DNA from: Lachnospiraceae bacterium
GTDB taxonomy: Bacteria > Bacillota > Clostridia > Lachnospirales > Lachnospiraceae
Length of the DNA stretch: 64,000 nucleotides
Reading direction: 5' to 3'
NCBI GenBank assembly: GCA_022510625.1
Contig: JAFLTD010000004.1
Coordinates: 1 to 64,000 of the forward strand
Within the stretch, counting starts at the first letter, position 1. Every line of letters begins with the position of its first letter. Shown here in pieces: positions 1 through 9,849 of this stretch. A program made the position numbers and the translations under genes. Under the pieces are notes generated by a model. It searched no databases. It worked only from the letters and a program-made list of their open reading frames with translations, and was not told the origin of the DNA.

Positions 1-13
1 TGTGACAAAACAC

Positions 14-50
14 TTGCATAAATCTCAAGATATAGTAAAATTATACTATA
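14..50 (+). promoter_or_regulatory. putative promoter with overlapping inverted repeat upstream of the sortase operon
   Basis: TTGCAT at 14-19 and TAAAAT at 36-41 are spaced by 16 bases, a reasonable vegetative promoter. TATAGTA (31-37) and TACTATA (44-50) form a 7-base inverted repeat over the -10 region, which could be an operator. An alternative -10, TATACT (42-47), lies in the same palindrome. The prediction rests on motif matches only. Confidence 0.35.
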
Positions 51-114
51 TGCTAATGGCTCGAAGTATGTTCACGAGACAGTATATATATGGCGTAGTA
101 AAGGAGCGGTCCCC

Positions 115-1332
115 ATGGAGGGATTTGAGGTTGCCGGCAGAAGGTTCCGGACGGAGGCAGACTATAAAGCTGCTCTGCGGGATCAGGCGAAGATTGAAGA
201 AATCAAGGCACAAATCAATATGGAGCAGCCGGGTGAGGTCATCACACTGTACACGGATATGCAGGCCGGCAAGTATCGCTTTGAAACCGCTGTAGGCAAT
301 GACTTTGATGATGAGATTTTCGAACTGACGCAGGAATATAAGCGTCAGGGATATAATAAAGACAGCAAACTGCCTACCGGGAAGAAAGCATCCAAGTCAA
401 AAAAAGCATCGGCGAAGCAGGCCAAGTCGGCTTCCAAGGGCAAGTCCATAAACGATGGGAAGCAAAACGGCAAGGAGAATGGTGTCGTATCGCTGGATGC
501 ATATGATAAGGATATGCAGAAAGTAATTCTCGCCGAGTTGAAGAAGCGGGAGATGCGCCGTAAACTGATGATTGTTCTGTGTTCCGGTATCGCGGCAGCA
601 TGTTTTGCATATTTTGGTGTATACTCTTATTTCACTGACAGGACAGATAAGGATTACGAGGATCTTGCTAACCTGAAAGGGAGCACTTCGTTAGTGTTAA
701 ATACGTCGTCGAACGTGCCAATCCACTACACGGAGGAAGAGGATATTGCGTTGGAGGTTCTCGAGGAGTATCAAACTCTCTACAATAAGAATAAAAGTCT
801 AATCGGATGGCTGAAAATTGACGATACTAATATAGATTACCCTGTCATGCAGACCGTCAATAACGAGTACTACCTCGACCATAATTACAGTCAGGAATAC
901 GACAAGAATGGCAGCATTTTTCTGGATAAAGACTGTGACGTGGTACATAGAAATACGAATCTGATCATATATGGTCATCACATGAAATCGGGCAAGATGT
1001 TCGGCAATCTGAACAAGTACAGCAGCGAGGATTACTGTAAGAAGCATTCAACCATTCAATTTGATACGATATATGAGAAGGGAACTTACGAAGTCATGTA
1101 CGTTTTTCGTTCCAGAATCTATAACGAGGACGAGATCGTATTTAAATATTATCAATTTCTGGACGCGGCTTCCGAGAAGGAGTTTACTTCCAACATGCAG
1201 GAGATGGCGGAATTGTCCTTATACGACACGGGCGTTACCGCAAGTTACGGAGACGAACTTCTGACATTATCCACCTGCGACAGTTCGGAGACGGACGGGC
1301 GTTTCGTGGTGGTGGCGAAGCGTGTTCGGTAA
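115..1332 (+). CDS. srtB: class B sortase with long N-terminal cytoplasmic extension
   Basis: Membrane transpeptidase expected to cleave a sorting signal and attach surface proteins to peptidoglycan. The C-terminal domain (about residues 225-405) carries the class B signature: YGHH with catalytic His288, TLSTC with Cys388, and GRFVVVAKR with Arg396. One membrane segment lies at about 151-172, so the catalytic domain faces outward. Unusually, about 150 residues precede it: a small folded region (1-85) and a Lys/Ala/Ser-rich linker (about 89-112); most class B sortases have only a short tail here. The ATG at 115 follows AAAGGAGCGG. Two LRR proteins with C-terminal sorting signals follow directly and are the likely substrates. 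The family call is firm; the substrate pairing is inferred from adjacency. Confidence 0.93.
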   Translation: MEGFEVAGRRFRTEADYKAALRDQAKIEEIKAQINMEQPGEVITLYTDMQAGKYRFETAVGNDFDDEIFELTQEYKRQGYNKDSKLPTGKKASKSKKASAKQAKSASKGKSINDGKQNGKENGVVSLDAYDKDMQKVILAELKKREMRRKLMIVLCSGIAAACFAYFGVYSYFTDRTDKDYEDLANLKGSTSLVLNTSSNVPIHYTEEEDIALEVLEEYQTLYNKNKSLIGWLKIDDTNIDYPVMQTVNNEYYLDHNYSQEYDKNGSIFLDKDCDVVHRNTNLIIYGHHMKSGKMFGNLNKYSSEDYCKKHSTIQFDTIYEKGTYEVMYVFRSRIYNEDEIVFKYYQFLDAASEKEFTSNMQEMAELSLYDTGVTASYGDELLTLSTCDSSETDGRFVVVAKRVR

Positions 1333-1395
1333 GTATATTATGACAGAATAAATTGAGATCTAAATCATACAGGGGAAGTAAGAAGGAGAAAAGAA

Positions 1396-4300
1396 ATGGC
1401 TAAGAAAACACCGGTTAAGAAATCAAAAAGGAGATTAAAGAGAAGTGTCAGACGAAGTCTGGCGGCTGTTCTCATGATTACGGCGATTGGTGTGGCGGCA
1501 GTTCCGGTGCCGGAGAACTATGCTGATGAGTCTGGCGATGGCGGGACGACTCCGGCGGACTCATATACTGAAGTGTATAAGGCGGGCGCGACAGTGGACG
1601 GAGTGCAGGTTGGAACGCGTGAAGATGCCGAGGGCACGGTGGTTTATTCTTTGGATATCTACAATGACAGCCTGTATTGGCAGTACAAGATCGATAGTAA
1701 AAATTCAAAGGTGATCGATTACAATGACAGTTATCCGAATACTTCTCTGACGCTGAGTGAGAGTGTGCCTACCAACTATACATACATTAAATTGTCGGAA
1801 TTTGAGGAGTGGGTGAATAGTAGCGATAATTCGTTTACTTTGACGGCTGCCGGCTATAATACAGAGGTGGCTGCCAGGGCATTTTTTGAAAAATACTTTG
1901 CGGACGATCAGGAGTATAAGGATTTCTTGGCTAAGAGGACTTCAGAGGATCCGAATGAAGTAATCGCAAGCATCACAAGGAGCGTAAAAAACCTGAGTGA
2001 TATCGATCAGAGAACATATTACTGTGACTCCAATACATCAATGAATTTGGTCGGCTATATGCTTGTGCCGATCAGGAACCAGATAACGGAGCAGGCCGTA
2101 TTAAACCAGATCGGCGGCGATATTAAAACAAACGATGTAGTCTACATTCCCAAGTATATCGGAACGAATAATACGCAGACGAGCAAGCAGGATGATGAAG
2201 GATATCTGCTCGCCTCCTCCGGAGATTCAATTACCAGTACGCAGCATATAGAGCGGATAGGTAACTATGCTTTCGCCGACAACGGTGTTCTGGTCAATAT
2301 TGAATTGCCTGACTGGCTTCAGGAGATAGGGGTGGGCGTGTTCATGAACTGTGTCTATCTGCAGTCCGTAAACATTCCGTTCCTGAAGGCTGTTCCGGAC
2401 GCTGCATTTAGAAACTGCGCCAGCTTAAGAACGGTGAACTGGTGGCAGGAGGGCGGCAAGAGTTCGGGGCTCCTGACCGTAGGCGTGGAGGCGTTCTACG
2501 GGACGGGTATCACCGAGAACATGAGCGGACAGGGCATCATAAAATTCCCGATCGGTGTAAGTAAGATAAGTGACGCCGCATTCTATGGGTGTACTTCCCT
2601 GCAAAGGATTGAGTTCGATGCGCCGACTGCGGGCACTGCCCTGACGATCGGTCAGTATGCTTTTTATGATAATACTGCCCTGACCGGCGTGGCATTCAAT
2701 AACAAGCAAGTGAACAAATTGGATGACTATTGTTTCGCGATGGGTGTTTACAGCAATGCGATGAGTACTTTTACGTTTCCCAATTCCGCTTTTTCTACGG
2801 GCAAGAAGATTCTTGCATACCGCAGAAATCTGACGCAGATTATCGTGCCCGAGAATGTGGTGGAACTGGCAGGCGATATTTTGGAGGGCTGTGAAAGTCT
2901 GCAGGTCGCAACGTTCCAAGGTCCGACAACGACCTATAAGCCGGAGTTGTTTGAGTATGTTATGACGGAGGATTTCTATGTGACAGGTCCTGCCAGAATG
3001 TCTACTACCGCAACGAAGGATGACGTGAAGGACGCCAGCGGACCGAGAAAATCGACATGGGATGCCGAGAAGACGGCTGCGGGCAATTATATCCCGTACT
3101 TATATAAGATAGGCAATAAAGAGTATTATGAGATCTGCAGCGGTGAAGGCTATCTGGAGAGTATCGATAAGGCCACCGGCACATTGACATCGTGTGACGT
3201 AAGATCCGATAAGACCACCAACACTAACGGTGAGTTGGTCATTCCGGACAACGTGGGCGGCACCGACGTCGTTAAGATCGCATCTGGTTGTTTCAAGGGT
3301 AAAACCGGTATCACAAATACCGTCAGAAGTCTTGTCATCGGCAATAATATCAGAGCGATTGAAGATACCGTGTTCAAGTCATGGACCAACTTGTCTGAGG
3401 TTGAGATTGGTAAATCCATTCAGACGATCGGTAAAGAAGCATTTGCGGATTGTCCATATCTTACGGATATAACATTCGCAACTCCCGACAACTATCAGAC
3501 ACTCGCATCAGTCGGGGCGAATGCTTTTGCCACCAAATCAGGCAAATTAACGATTCATGGGGATATTGTGGACGGTTACCTGCCCTTTGAGTATGCTATG
3601 AATCCGGATAATTATGTTGAGAGTAGTAATACTGTGTCAAACACGAAATCAAGAATCCTGTATCAGAGCAGATGGGACAGTCCCACCTCCAAGCATCTGT
3701 CGGTTATGTATGGAGAATATGAGGACGGTAACGGATATGCGACCCTGGTAGATTATCCGCTGTATCAGGATTTCTACGGTGCCGGTGGACTGAGTGCCGA
3801 TCTTGAAGCGCATAACAGGGATATGGAGAAACAGTTCTACAATGCTCACGGCAACTACACTTATCCGAGCGATGAGGATACTTACGTCGGGATGAAAGTC
3901 AACTTTGCCATTACATATGATCGTGATCCGAGTAGTGCATATAATAGTCAGTACTATGGCCCGTGGATTAATCCGTCCTTCTGCGCCAATTATAAGTTGT
4001 GGCTGGAAGATACCTGGAAAGCAAAATATGGTGAGTCGGCATCAAATACCATATTTGATTGGTTATTTACGCCTATGACGGTCAAGGCTGCCGATGCCCC
4101 CGATCCATATTTTGTGAAGTATCCGTATGATTTCCTGAAGAACTACCGCAACGCGGACGGAAACCGCAGTCTTATCACTGTCGCATATAAAGATGGCTGG
4201 ACCATCGATGAGCAGGAGATGATAGAGGCGACGAATAGGATTGTCATCCCGGCCGGTGTGGAGTCGATCGACCTTAAGGGATATTACAACTATAAGCCCA

Positions 4301-6831
4301 CGACAAGTCAGCAGAATGTCGCGCCGAATCAGGACAATTACATTTTGTACTTTGGCGAAGGTGATAGATGCGAATATAGCAGGAAGGGCATCTTTGTATA
4401 TGATGTACCTAAAGAGAAAGCAGGATTGTTCTGCGCTGAAATTGATGACCTGTACAGTGCATCTTCCGTATCCGGCAATGATGCAAATCAAGGAATAGAC
4501 CAGGGTAAACATCGGAAAGGAAACGACAGGATCAAGGTCGTTGATATGAGCCAGTCCAATGTTGTCAGTATTCCGGACTATGCCTTCGACGATTGTGAAC
4601 TTCTGCAGGAGGTTTCGCTTCCTGCAACCTGTGCGACGACGGGCAAACTTCCCTTCAGAGATTGTCCTGAATTGAAGACGCTGACCAGTAACAGTGAAAA
4701 TGTTCCCGCGTTGAACGGTATCCTGTATCAGAAGAAGGATGATGCGAGCTATGAATTGGTAGAGTGTATTCTGGCTAAAGGTCTTGATGGTGAGGGCACC
4801 ACGATTACCGGTGATGTTGAAGCCCTTAATAATGATGCTCCTTATATCAATCTGCTGAGCAGCATTGCTGAAAGTGCATTCGAAAACTGTCAGGGAGTCA
4901 AAAGAGTAGATTTGTCCGGTATTGACAACGGCACTAATACGAATAAGCTGACATCCATTCCGGATTATTGTTTTAAAAATTGTGATGAATTGTTGAGTGT
5001 GGTTTTACCGCAATCCGCATATGAAATCGGACAGGAAGCTTTTGCATATATCCGGGAAAGGTACCGTTATTTTGATCCTAAATCTGAAACGCCGCGATTG
5101 GAGATCACTATCAGAGGTTCCGAATTTAATATCTCAGAGACGGCATTTGATCCTAAAGGGAAGGATAAAAAGAACGGTGACGGGGAAGAGAGTACCATCG
5201 GCATGGTGACAATCTGGACCTATGAGAATACTGCAGCAGAACGATATGTTTTGGAGCAGCAGAGGCTGGGCTATGACATCAGACTCGGAGATGATAGGCA
5301 GACATATCTTGGTACAATGAAGCGCGTGCATTTCTGGGATTGGAACGGCGACGAGCTGGATACGGTATATCTTGGTGAGAATGAAGACAGGATATTTGAG
5401 GAGAAAATCCCTGCTGAGGTCATTGCGACCGTCACTGCGGCGAATCACAGACCGGGTTACCAATTCAAGGGATGGAGAGGAAGCGGCGGTCTGAAGATCG
5501 GAGACCAGATCACAGCGGATGAGGTCACATATGTGGCGCAGTACGAGTCGGACGGCACGATGATCAACGGACAGTATGTAGTAGAGTTCCGTGACAATAT
5601 TAACGGAGAATTGATAAGCGGCTGGGGAGCCAGTGATGATGGCAAGTATCATATTGATGCGGGAACCAGCTTTATGGATAACAGTATACCGACCCCTACA
5701 CCTCCCGCGATTGAAGGTTTCACATTCCTGGAGTGGAGTCATAACTGGACGGAGAATGTGAAAATCAATTCCAATACCATGATTATCGCCCTATATTCGG
5801 CTGATAATCCCAGCAGCGGTTCAACGACGAATCCGAGCGGCAACTCTTCCAATACGAGCAAAGGTTCCGGCAACACCGGCAGTTCCAATCAGTCGAGCAA
5901 TACCAGTTCCTCTGCGACATCCACGACGTCATCAAGTAGCGGAAGCACAAGTTCCTCGTCGTCGGATTCAACCGGGGTAAAATATACGGTAACGGTGGAG
6001 AACGGAAGCGGAAGCGGCAGCTATGATGTGGGTGCGACTGTTGTTATTACGGCGAATGATCCGGCGCCGGGTATGCAATTCCAGAAATGGACGACTGAAT
6101 CTAACGGCGTAGCGCTTGCGAGTGTCAGTATGTCGGCTACGACCTTTACAATGCCGGCTAATAATGTTACGGTGACGGCTAATTACGTTGCAGCGGCAAC
6201 ACCGACCAGTGCTACCGGCAACGGCAGTAACAACAACAACGGCAATACCGGTAACGGCAGCACACGTGTGGATATCACGAAACCGGGTATTTCCAATAAA
6301 GATTTGGCGACAGCCAATGTGAATGGTTCTACGGACAACTTTGTTGTGAAGATTACCGAGACGGATGAGGCGACCAACGCGGTAAGGGAAGCACTGATAA
6401 ACAAGTATGGCAGCTTAGACAACATCTTGTACTATGCTATGGATATCAGCTTGTATGATTCCACAGGTACGGTGAAGATTACGAATACCGCGGGTCTCTC
6501 CGTGGATATTACGATTCCGATTCCGGATGCGCTGGTGGCATACGGCGGTAACAATATGGCAGGTGCGGTAATCAACGGCAATCAGTTGGAGAACCTGAGT
6601 GAGAACTTTACGACAATCAACGGTGTACCTTGTATCAGATTTACGGCAACGCACTTCTCGCCGTACACGATCTATGTAGATACGGGCAATCTGACAGAGG
6701 GTATGCTCGACGTAACGCCGAAGACCGGCGATCCGATTCATCCGAAATGGTTCTTATCGATCGGTCTGGCATGTCTGTCCATTATTCTGTTCATGAAGAA
6801 GGATAAGGCTGTCAAGGTGAAAACAGCATAA
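1396..6831 (+). CDS. giant BspA-type leucine-rich-repeat surface protein with PKTGD sorting signal
   Basis: Predicted wall-anchored surface protein of 1811 residues. A basic N-terminus followed by a hydrophobic stretch (about 20-40) acts as signal peptide. BspA-type LRR_5 repeats (pattern I..IG..AF..C..L..V..P) occur at about 285-500, 640-700 and 1055-1215. Two InlB B-like repeats with GYQFKGW and GFTFLEW cores lie at about 1311-1468. A Ser/Thr/Asn-rich linker (about 1470-1527) precedes another B-repeat-like module (1528-1600). A pre-anchor domain containing ITIPIP and HFSPYTIY (about 1615-1770) is shared with the next gene. The anchor is P1775-K-T-G-D1779, then IHPKWF, a hydrophobic segment and a Lys-rich tail. 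A good ribosome site (AGAAGGAG) precedes the ATG. The repeats suggest adhesion or protein binding; no ligand can be named. Confidence 0.93.
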   Translation: MAKKTPVKKSKRRLKRSVRRSLAAVLMITAIGVAAVPVPENYADESGDGGTTPADSYTEVYKAGATVDGVQVGTREDAEGTVVYSLDIYNDSLYWQYKIDSKNSKVIDYNDSYPNTSLTLSESVPTNYTYIKLSEFEEWVNSSDNSFTLTAAGYNTEVAARAFFEKYFADDQEYKDFLAKRTSEDPNEVIASITRSVKNLSDIDQRTYYCDSNTSMNLVGYMLVPIRNQITEQAVLNQIGGDIKTNDVVYIPKYIGTNNTQTSKQDDEGYLLASSGDSITSTQHIERIGNYAFADNGVLVNIELPDWLQEIGVGVFMNCVYLQSVNIPFLKAVPDAAFRNCASLRTVNWWQEGGKSSGLLTVGVEAFYGTGITENMSGQGIIKFPIGVSKISDAAFYGCTSLQRIEFDAPTAGTALTIGQYAFYDNTALTGVAFNNKQVNKLDDYCFAMGVYSNAMSTFTFPNSAFSTGKKILAYRRNLTQIIVPENVVELAGDILEGCESLQVATFQGPTTTYKPELFEYVMTEDFYVTGPARMSTTATKDDVKDASGPRKSTWDAEKTAAGNYIPYLYKIGNKEYYEICSGEGYLESIDKATGTLTSCDVRSDKTTNTNGELVIPDNVGGTDVVKIASGCFKGKTGITNTVRSLVIGNNIRAIEDTVFKSWTNLSEVEIGKSIQTIGKEAFADCPYLTDITFATPDNYQTLASVGANAFATKSGKLTIHGDIVDGYLPFEYAMNPDNYVESSNTVSNTKSRILYQSRWDSPTSKHLSVMYGEYEDGNGYATLVDYPLYQDFYGAGGLSADLEAHNRDMEKQFYNAHGNYTYPSDEDTYVGMKVNFAITYDRDPSSAYNSQYYGPWINPSFCANYKLWLEDTWKAKYGESASNTIFDWLFTPMTVKAADAPDPYFVKYPYDFLKNYRNADGNRSLITVAYKDGWTIDEQEMIEATNRIVIPAGVESIDLKGYYNYKPTTSQQNVAPNQDNYILYFGEGDRCEYSRKGIFVYDVPKEKAGLFCAEIDDLYSASSVSGNDANQGIDQGKHRKGNDRIKVVDMSQSNVVSIPDYAFDDCELLQEVSLPATCATTGKLPFRDCPELKTLTSNSENVPALNGILYQKKDDASYELVECILAKGLDGEGTTITGDVEALNNDAPYINLLSSIAESAFENCQGVKRVDLSGIDNGTNTNKLTSIPDYCFKNCDELLSVVLPQSAYEIGQEAFAYIRERYRYFDPKSETPRLEITIRGSEFNISETAFDPKGKDKKNGDGEESTIGMVTIWTYENTAAERYVLEQQRLGYDIRLGDDRQTYLGTMKRVHFWDWNGDELDTVYLGENEDRIFEEKIPAEVIATVTAANHRPGYQFKGWRGSGGLKIGDQITADEVTYVAQYESDGTMINGQYVVEFRDNINGELISGWGASDDGKYHIDAGTSFMDNSIPTPTPPAIEGFTFLEWSHNWTENVKINSNTMIIALYSADNPSSGSTTNPSGNSSNTSKGSGNTGSSNQSSNTSSSATSTTSSSSGSTSSSSSDSTGVKYTVTVENGSGSGSYDVGATVVITANDPAPGMQFQKWTTESNGVALASVSMSATTFTMPANNVTVTANYVAAATPTSATGNGSNNNNGNTGNGSTRVDITKPGISNKDLATANVNGSTDNFVVKITETDEATNAVREALINKYGSLDNILYYAMDISLYDSTGTVKITNTAGLSVDITIPIPDALVAYGGNNMAGAVINGNQLENLSENFTTINGVPCIRFTATHFSPYTIYVDTGNLTEGMLDVTPKTGDPIHPKWFLSIGLACLSIILFMKKDKAVKVKTA

Positions 6832-6841
6832 AGGAAAATTT

Positions 6842-9676
6842 ATGGGGAAAACAATCAGAAATCTGATAGGAATACTGCTGATTGCAACGGCAATAGCGGT
6901 AACACAGATCCCTGTATCGGATGTGGAAGCGGTTACAACCTCTTCCGCATCTGATTTTCAGATGGACGGAACTACATTAGTGAAATACAATGGCACGGCT
7001 GAGGACGTGTCTATTTCCAATTATGTTGAAAGAATTGAAGCGGAAGCCTTTGCGGGCAACGATTATATAAGATATGTCTCGATAGGTGATTCGGTGAAAG
7101 TTATCGGGTCCGGTGCTTTTTCTAAGTGTAAGAATCTGGAGCGTGTCACTGTTCCGAACTCGGTGACTACCATTGAGAATGCTGCCTTCAGCGGTTGTCC
7201 GTCCCTCAAAGAGGTGACGGTCGGTATAGGACTTACCGAGTTGGGTAATGGTGCTTTTGCGGGCGATTACAGTCTTGCGAACGTACATTTTGACAGTACG
7301 AATCCTAAGTTTACCTGTGATGACGGCGCTATATACAATAAGAACGGTTGGGATACTCTGTATCAGGTTCTTGCGGGCAGGAAAGCCAATAGCTATACGA
7401 TGCCCAGCAGTGTGGAGAAAATCAAACCGTACGCTTTCTGGGGGGATTACAACTTACAGAAGGTGAACATCAGCGGTAATGTCAAAGAAGTATCGGCGTA
7501 TGCTTTTTCCAACTGTAAGAATCTGAAGGAAGTGGGAATTCCGTACTCTGTTAAGAATATTGATATGAAAGCGTTCGAGGATTGTGTCAGACTGCGAGAG
7601 ATTGAGATTCCATTGTCTGTCGGCACAATTCACAGTACAGCTTTCGACGGCTGTACGAAGCTGAAAATCAAGGCGGAGCCTGGTTCGTTCGCAAGCAATT
7701 TTGCGCAGACATTGGAGTTGGACGATATAGAGGTTTCAGAGTATGAAGAGGCGCCGATCCCTTCAAACCCCGGCAGTAATAATGACTCAAATGATGCAGT
7801 GATTCCGCAGATTACGGCTCCGGTGGATTATTATCATGAGGTTTCCCACATGAATGCGATGGAGGAAGAGGAGGACGACTCCGTCAAGGGCAAGACAAGA
7901 ATTATCGGCCGCGAGGCGTTTGTCTTGATTGACAATTCACAAGCTTCGGTCAATGTGGGAAGTACGGGTGAAGTACTGGGCGGTACGCCAGAGCCTGAAA
8001 TTAATTTGCCGCAGTTTTCGGATACCATACCCGGTCTGGCGGGATCGGGTGATGCTAAGGGTGGTTCATTCCCGAAGTATACGATCGTTGATAATTCGGT
8101 GATTGCAGCGCAGGCATACTACGACGACAATATGATAGCCTATGAGATTCCAGAAGGTATTGTCAGGTTGGGAGAGTTCTCTTTCGCCAGATCGAATCTG
8201 CGTTCTGTCAGGATTCCGGGAAGTGTGGAAGAGATAGGTTATGCGGCGTTCTATCACTGCGATGAATTGACCGACGTAGTGATTCCGAGCAGTGTTAAGG
8301 AAATTGAGGCTGCGGCATTTGCGCAGACTCCGTGGTTAACGAATTGGAAACAGAACGGTGGCGATTATCTGATCGTGGGCGACGGTATTCTGTTGGCATA
8401 TAAGGGAAGTGACAGTGTGGTTACTGTCCCTTCAGAGGTGAAGAGTATCGGTGCGGAGGCATTCAAGTATTCCACCGATATACAAAAAGTAATTATACCG
8501 GACAGCGTGCAGGTAATCGGCGAGGCGGCGTTCGAGGACTGTACCAACCTGACACAAATAGAGGGTGGCAACGGCATCAAAGAAATACGTGACAGAGCTT
8601 TTGCGGGTTGTCCCATTACCACGGTGCATATTCCTGCATCCGTGGAAAAAATCGGGTTGAGGTCTTTTGACAGTTCGAATTCTGTAAAGTCTGCGGATAG
8701 CAGTGTGATCATTTTCGGTGGACCGAATCTTCCTGAGTTATCTTACGAGACAAACTCTACGAAAGTATATCATGATACATACAGGGATATGGCGTTTAAA
8801 GGTAATACCGTAGCTGTCATCCCTGAGAGTGTGAATGATCTGACAGGCACGGTTTTGGCTGATGACAAATCAGGATTTGCGGGTGTTATATGTAAGGTGA
8901 CAAGCGAGGCGTCTGATGGAACAAACGGTACACTTCAGATTGTAGGCAGACAGGGCAACGGTAATCTCCCTGCGGCAGGCGCAACTTGCCTGATAGACGG
9001 CAGAACCTATGTGCTGGAGGAAGGTGCTGAGCAACTCGTGGACTCTTCAACAGCAAGTGATGAGATTGTCCGCGGCATTGATGTGCGTGTCGATAGTCAT
9101 TCGCTTCCGCAAGACGGTATTGTGAGTGCTGTGATGGAGGGATCTGAAGAAAACTATATTCTGACTATCGAAGATGATGAAGCGGCGAAGGCTAAGATTG
9201 GCAATGTATATAAGCAGATTTACGGAAATCAGCTGCCGTCAAATCTGTGTGCATATGAAATGAGTCTGGTTGATGCGTCAACCGGTGTACCGATTACGGG
9301 GCTCGGTAAGCAGAGCGTGGAAGTTACGATTCCGATCCCGAACGGTGTCGGTACGGAGAATCTGCATGTGGTCTGTCTGGACGCGGACGGACAACTGGAG
9401 GAAGTGGAGAGCAGAATCATCTCTGCGGACGGTATGGATGTGATCACTTTCTCGGCGAAGCATTTCTCTCCTTACGGTATCTATAACTACGGCAACAATA
9501 GTTCGGCTGTTGCCGATGTGAGCGACGGTCAGGCGGTGTTTACATCTTTGGGAAACAAGGATGATTCTCCTGACACCGGAGATTACAGTATCCATCCCAA
9601 GTGGTTTTTGTGTATCGGACTTGTCTGTACGGCTATGGCGATGTTCTTCTATCGCGGCGGCAGACGTAGAGTGTAA
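6842..9676 (+). CDS. BspA-type leucine-rich-repeat surface protein with SPDTGD sorting signal
   Basis: Second predicted sortase substrate, 944 residues, starting 11 bases after the previous stop. A signal peptide covers about residues 1-30. LRR_5 repeats occupy about 50-280 and 415-640, separated by an acidic linker (about 290-410) and followed by a beta-rich region. The pre-anchor domain (about 780-895) has VTIPIP and KHFSPYGIY, closely matching the pre-anchor domain of the preceding protein. The sorting signal P910-D-T-G-D914 is followed by SIHPKWFL, a membrane segment and the tail RRRV. The C-terminal 35 residues are far more alike between the two proteins than the repeat regions are, fitting recognition by one dedicated sortase. 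A terminator-like hairpin region follows. Function is probably adhesion or display; the ligand is unknown. Confidence 0.92.
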   Translation: MGKTIRNLIGILLIATAIAVTQIPVSDVEAVTTSSASDFQMDGTTLVKYNGTAEDVSISNYVERIEAEAFAGNDYIRYVSIGDSVKVIGSGAFSKCKNLERVTVPNSVTTIENAAFSGCPSLKEVTVGIGLTELGNGAFAGDYSLANVHFDSTNPKFTCDDGAIYNKNGWDTLYQVLAGRKANSYTMPSSVEKIKPYAFWGDYNLQKVNISGNVKEVSAYAFSNCKNLKEVGIPYSVKNIDMKAFEDCVRLREIEIPLSVGTIHSTAFDGCTKLKIKAEPGSFASNFAQTLELDDIEVSEYEEAPIPSNPGSNNDSNDAVIPQITAPVDYYHEVSHMNAMEEEEDDSVKGKTRIIGREAFVLIDNSQASVNVGSTGEVLGGTPEPEINLPQFSDTIPGLAGSGDAKGGSFPKYTIVDNSVIAAQAYYDDNMIAYEIPEGIVRLGEFSFARSNLRSVRIPGSVEEIGYAAFYHCDELTDVVIPSSVKEIEAAAFAQTPWLTNWKQNGGDYLIVGDGILLAYKGSDSVVTVPSEVKSIGAEAFKYSTDIQKVIIPDSVQVIGEAAFEDCTNLTQIEGGNGIKEIRDRAFAGCPITTVHIPASVEKIGLRSFDSSNSVKSADSSVIIFGGPNLPELSYETNSTKVYHDTYRDMAFKGNTVAVIPESVNDLTGTVLADDKSGFAGVICKVTSEASDGTNGTLQIVGRQGNGNLPAAGATCLIDGRTYVLEEGAEQLVDSSTASDEIVRGIDVRVDSHSLPQDGIVSAVMEGSEENYILTIEDDEAAKAKIGNVYKQIYGNQLPSNLCAYEMSLVDASTGVPITGLGKQSVEVTIPIPNGVGTENLHVVCLDADGQLEEVESRIISADGMDVITFSAKHFSPYGIYNYGNNSSAVADVSDGQAVFTSLGNKDDSPDTGDYSIHPKWFLCIGLVCTAMAMFFYRGGRRRV

Positions 9677-9695
9677 AACTGACTTTGGGTTCACG

Positions 9696-9780
9696 GAGTT
9701 TGTCGAGTTTGCCGCCAGGCATACTCATAGGCATCACTCATGTAAATTCTTGCTAACGAGCTTGCTCGTTTTCTTAACAT
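9696..9780 (+). repeat. dispersed intergenic element, copy 1: conserved 33-base motif plus hairpin
   Basis: Bases 9696-9728 match 28 of 33 positions of the reverse complement of 20709-20741. In both copies a hairpin follows the motif: here AACGAGC (9755-9761) pairs with GCTCGTT (9764-9770), followed by TTCTTAAC. Motif and hairpin appear in the same order in both copies, which suggests a mobile or regulatory intergenic repeat. The hairpin could also help terminate the surface-protein operon. Confidence 0.6.
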
Positions 9781-9783
9781 GAC

Positions 9784-9825
9784 AAAAATCTTGGCATAGA
9801 ATAAATCTATAGCCGAGATTTTTTA
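9784..9825 (+). terminator. Rho-independent terminator after the LRR surface protein
   Basis: A stem of about 15 base pairs forms between AAAAATCTTGGCATAG and CTATAGCCGAGATTTTT with one or two mismatches around a short AT loop, and ends in a T run. It separates the sortase module from the subtilisin gene. Confidence 0.75.
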
Positions 9826-9849
9826 TTGTTTTGTTAGGTGGAGATTACT

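Noticed and set aside
2250..5050. LRR coding region as a DNA-level repeat array
   Set aside because: The repetition is at protein level with divergent bases; no direct repeats long enough to call.
5810..5970. Ser/Thr-rich tract in the first LRR gene as a DNA tandem repeat
   Set aside because: The codons vary and no fixed unit repeats. It is a low-complexity protein linker.
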